Shown here in pieces: positions 63,777 through 64,000 of a DNA stretch of 64,000 nt (the stretch's first letter is position 1; each line of letters opens with the position of its first letter). The notes beneath the pieces were generated by a model. That model searched no databases, was not told the origin of the DNA, and was given only the letters and a program-made list of their open reading frames with translations. The stretch comes from Plantago ovata (Eukaryota; Streptophyta; Magnoliopsida; Lamiales; Plantaginaceae). The stretch lies in NCBI GenBank assembly GCA_028274465.1, contig CM051456.1, positions 120,420,880 to 120,484,879 of the forward strand, written 5' to 3'. The position numbers and the translations under genes are program-made.

Positions 63777-64000
63777 TTCTATTAATTCCAAACAAGATCA
63801 CACTGTTATAAACCAACCAGGATCAAAAACACATAAACAAAGATAATTACTTATTTCTCCGAGATATAGATGATATTTTTCTAAATTCCGCGTGAGGTGA
63901 ATTTGACATTTGGACGAGATTCCACCTTTTCTTAACCAATTTGCAGCCTCCTGCAATTGAAACTCATTTAAAGTTTCTTGTATCATACCACTATATGTTT
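63777..64000 (-). promoter_or_regulatory. 5' flank / leader of CSI3
   Basis: The 224 bp to the window edge are upstream of the CSI3 start. They probably contain 5' UTR and possibly a leader intron ending AATTAATAG at about 63779-63787. No TATA box can be assigned with confidence, and upstream exons outside the window cannot be excluded. Confidence 0.4.

Overview
The window is nuclear DNA from a flowering plant, most likely a eudicot. Genes are split by many short AT-rich GT-AG introns, intergenic DNA is AT-rich and carries Stowaway-like and Mutator-like transposon pieces, and every protein recognised has a plant-type family member. I cannot name the genus from sequence alone.

Layout. (1) 122-27690, plus strand: the 3' seven-eighths of a Midasin (MDN1/REA1) gene, 61 exons in the window whose lengths sum to 14,022 nt (4,673 codons plus stop); the N-terminal part lies off the left edge. 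(2) 27691-32980: repeat-rich spacer with a truncated, decayed copy of the C-terminal end of a DUF2828 gene, split by an ~896 bp Mutator-like element that carries a GRF-type zinc-finger reading frame. (3) 32981-34831, plus: an intact, intronless DUF2828 (vWA-containing) gene. (4) 35453-39085 and 40265-43773, minus: tandem family-3 aldehyde dehydrogenases with ten exons each, of identical lengths. (5) 47059-50440, plus: a secreted, nucellin/Asp1-like aspartic protease, 8 exons, 405 aa. (6) 52240-55806, plus: a replication factor C small subunit (plant RFC3 type), 9 exons, 361 aa, with a perfect E2F-type site upstream. (7) 56732-63776, minus: a CELLULOSE SYNTHASE INTERACTIVE protein, closest to CSI3, 6 exons, 2,093 aa (armadillo repeats plus C-terminal C2 domain).

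The genes do not form a pathway or cluster. They are ordinary, mostly single-copy plant genes for ribosome assembly, aldehyde detoxification, proteolysis, DNA replication and cellulose synthesis. The order ALDH3 - aspartic protease - RFC3 - CSI resembles, from memory, two Arabidopsis chromosome 1 blocks (around At1g44120-At1g44170 and At1g77460-At1g77480), as expected for fractionation after whole-genome duplication.

Exon boundaries were inferred by reading splice consensus and keeping reading phase. In all five multi-exon genes the summed exon lengths are a multiple of three and each model ends in a stop codon. I found no evidence of a novel multi-gene system. The most notable local signals are a 110-bp tandem triplication that copies a splice acceptor inside MDN1, two GC-AG introns, and the transposon-split gene fragment.
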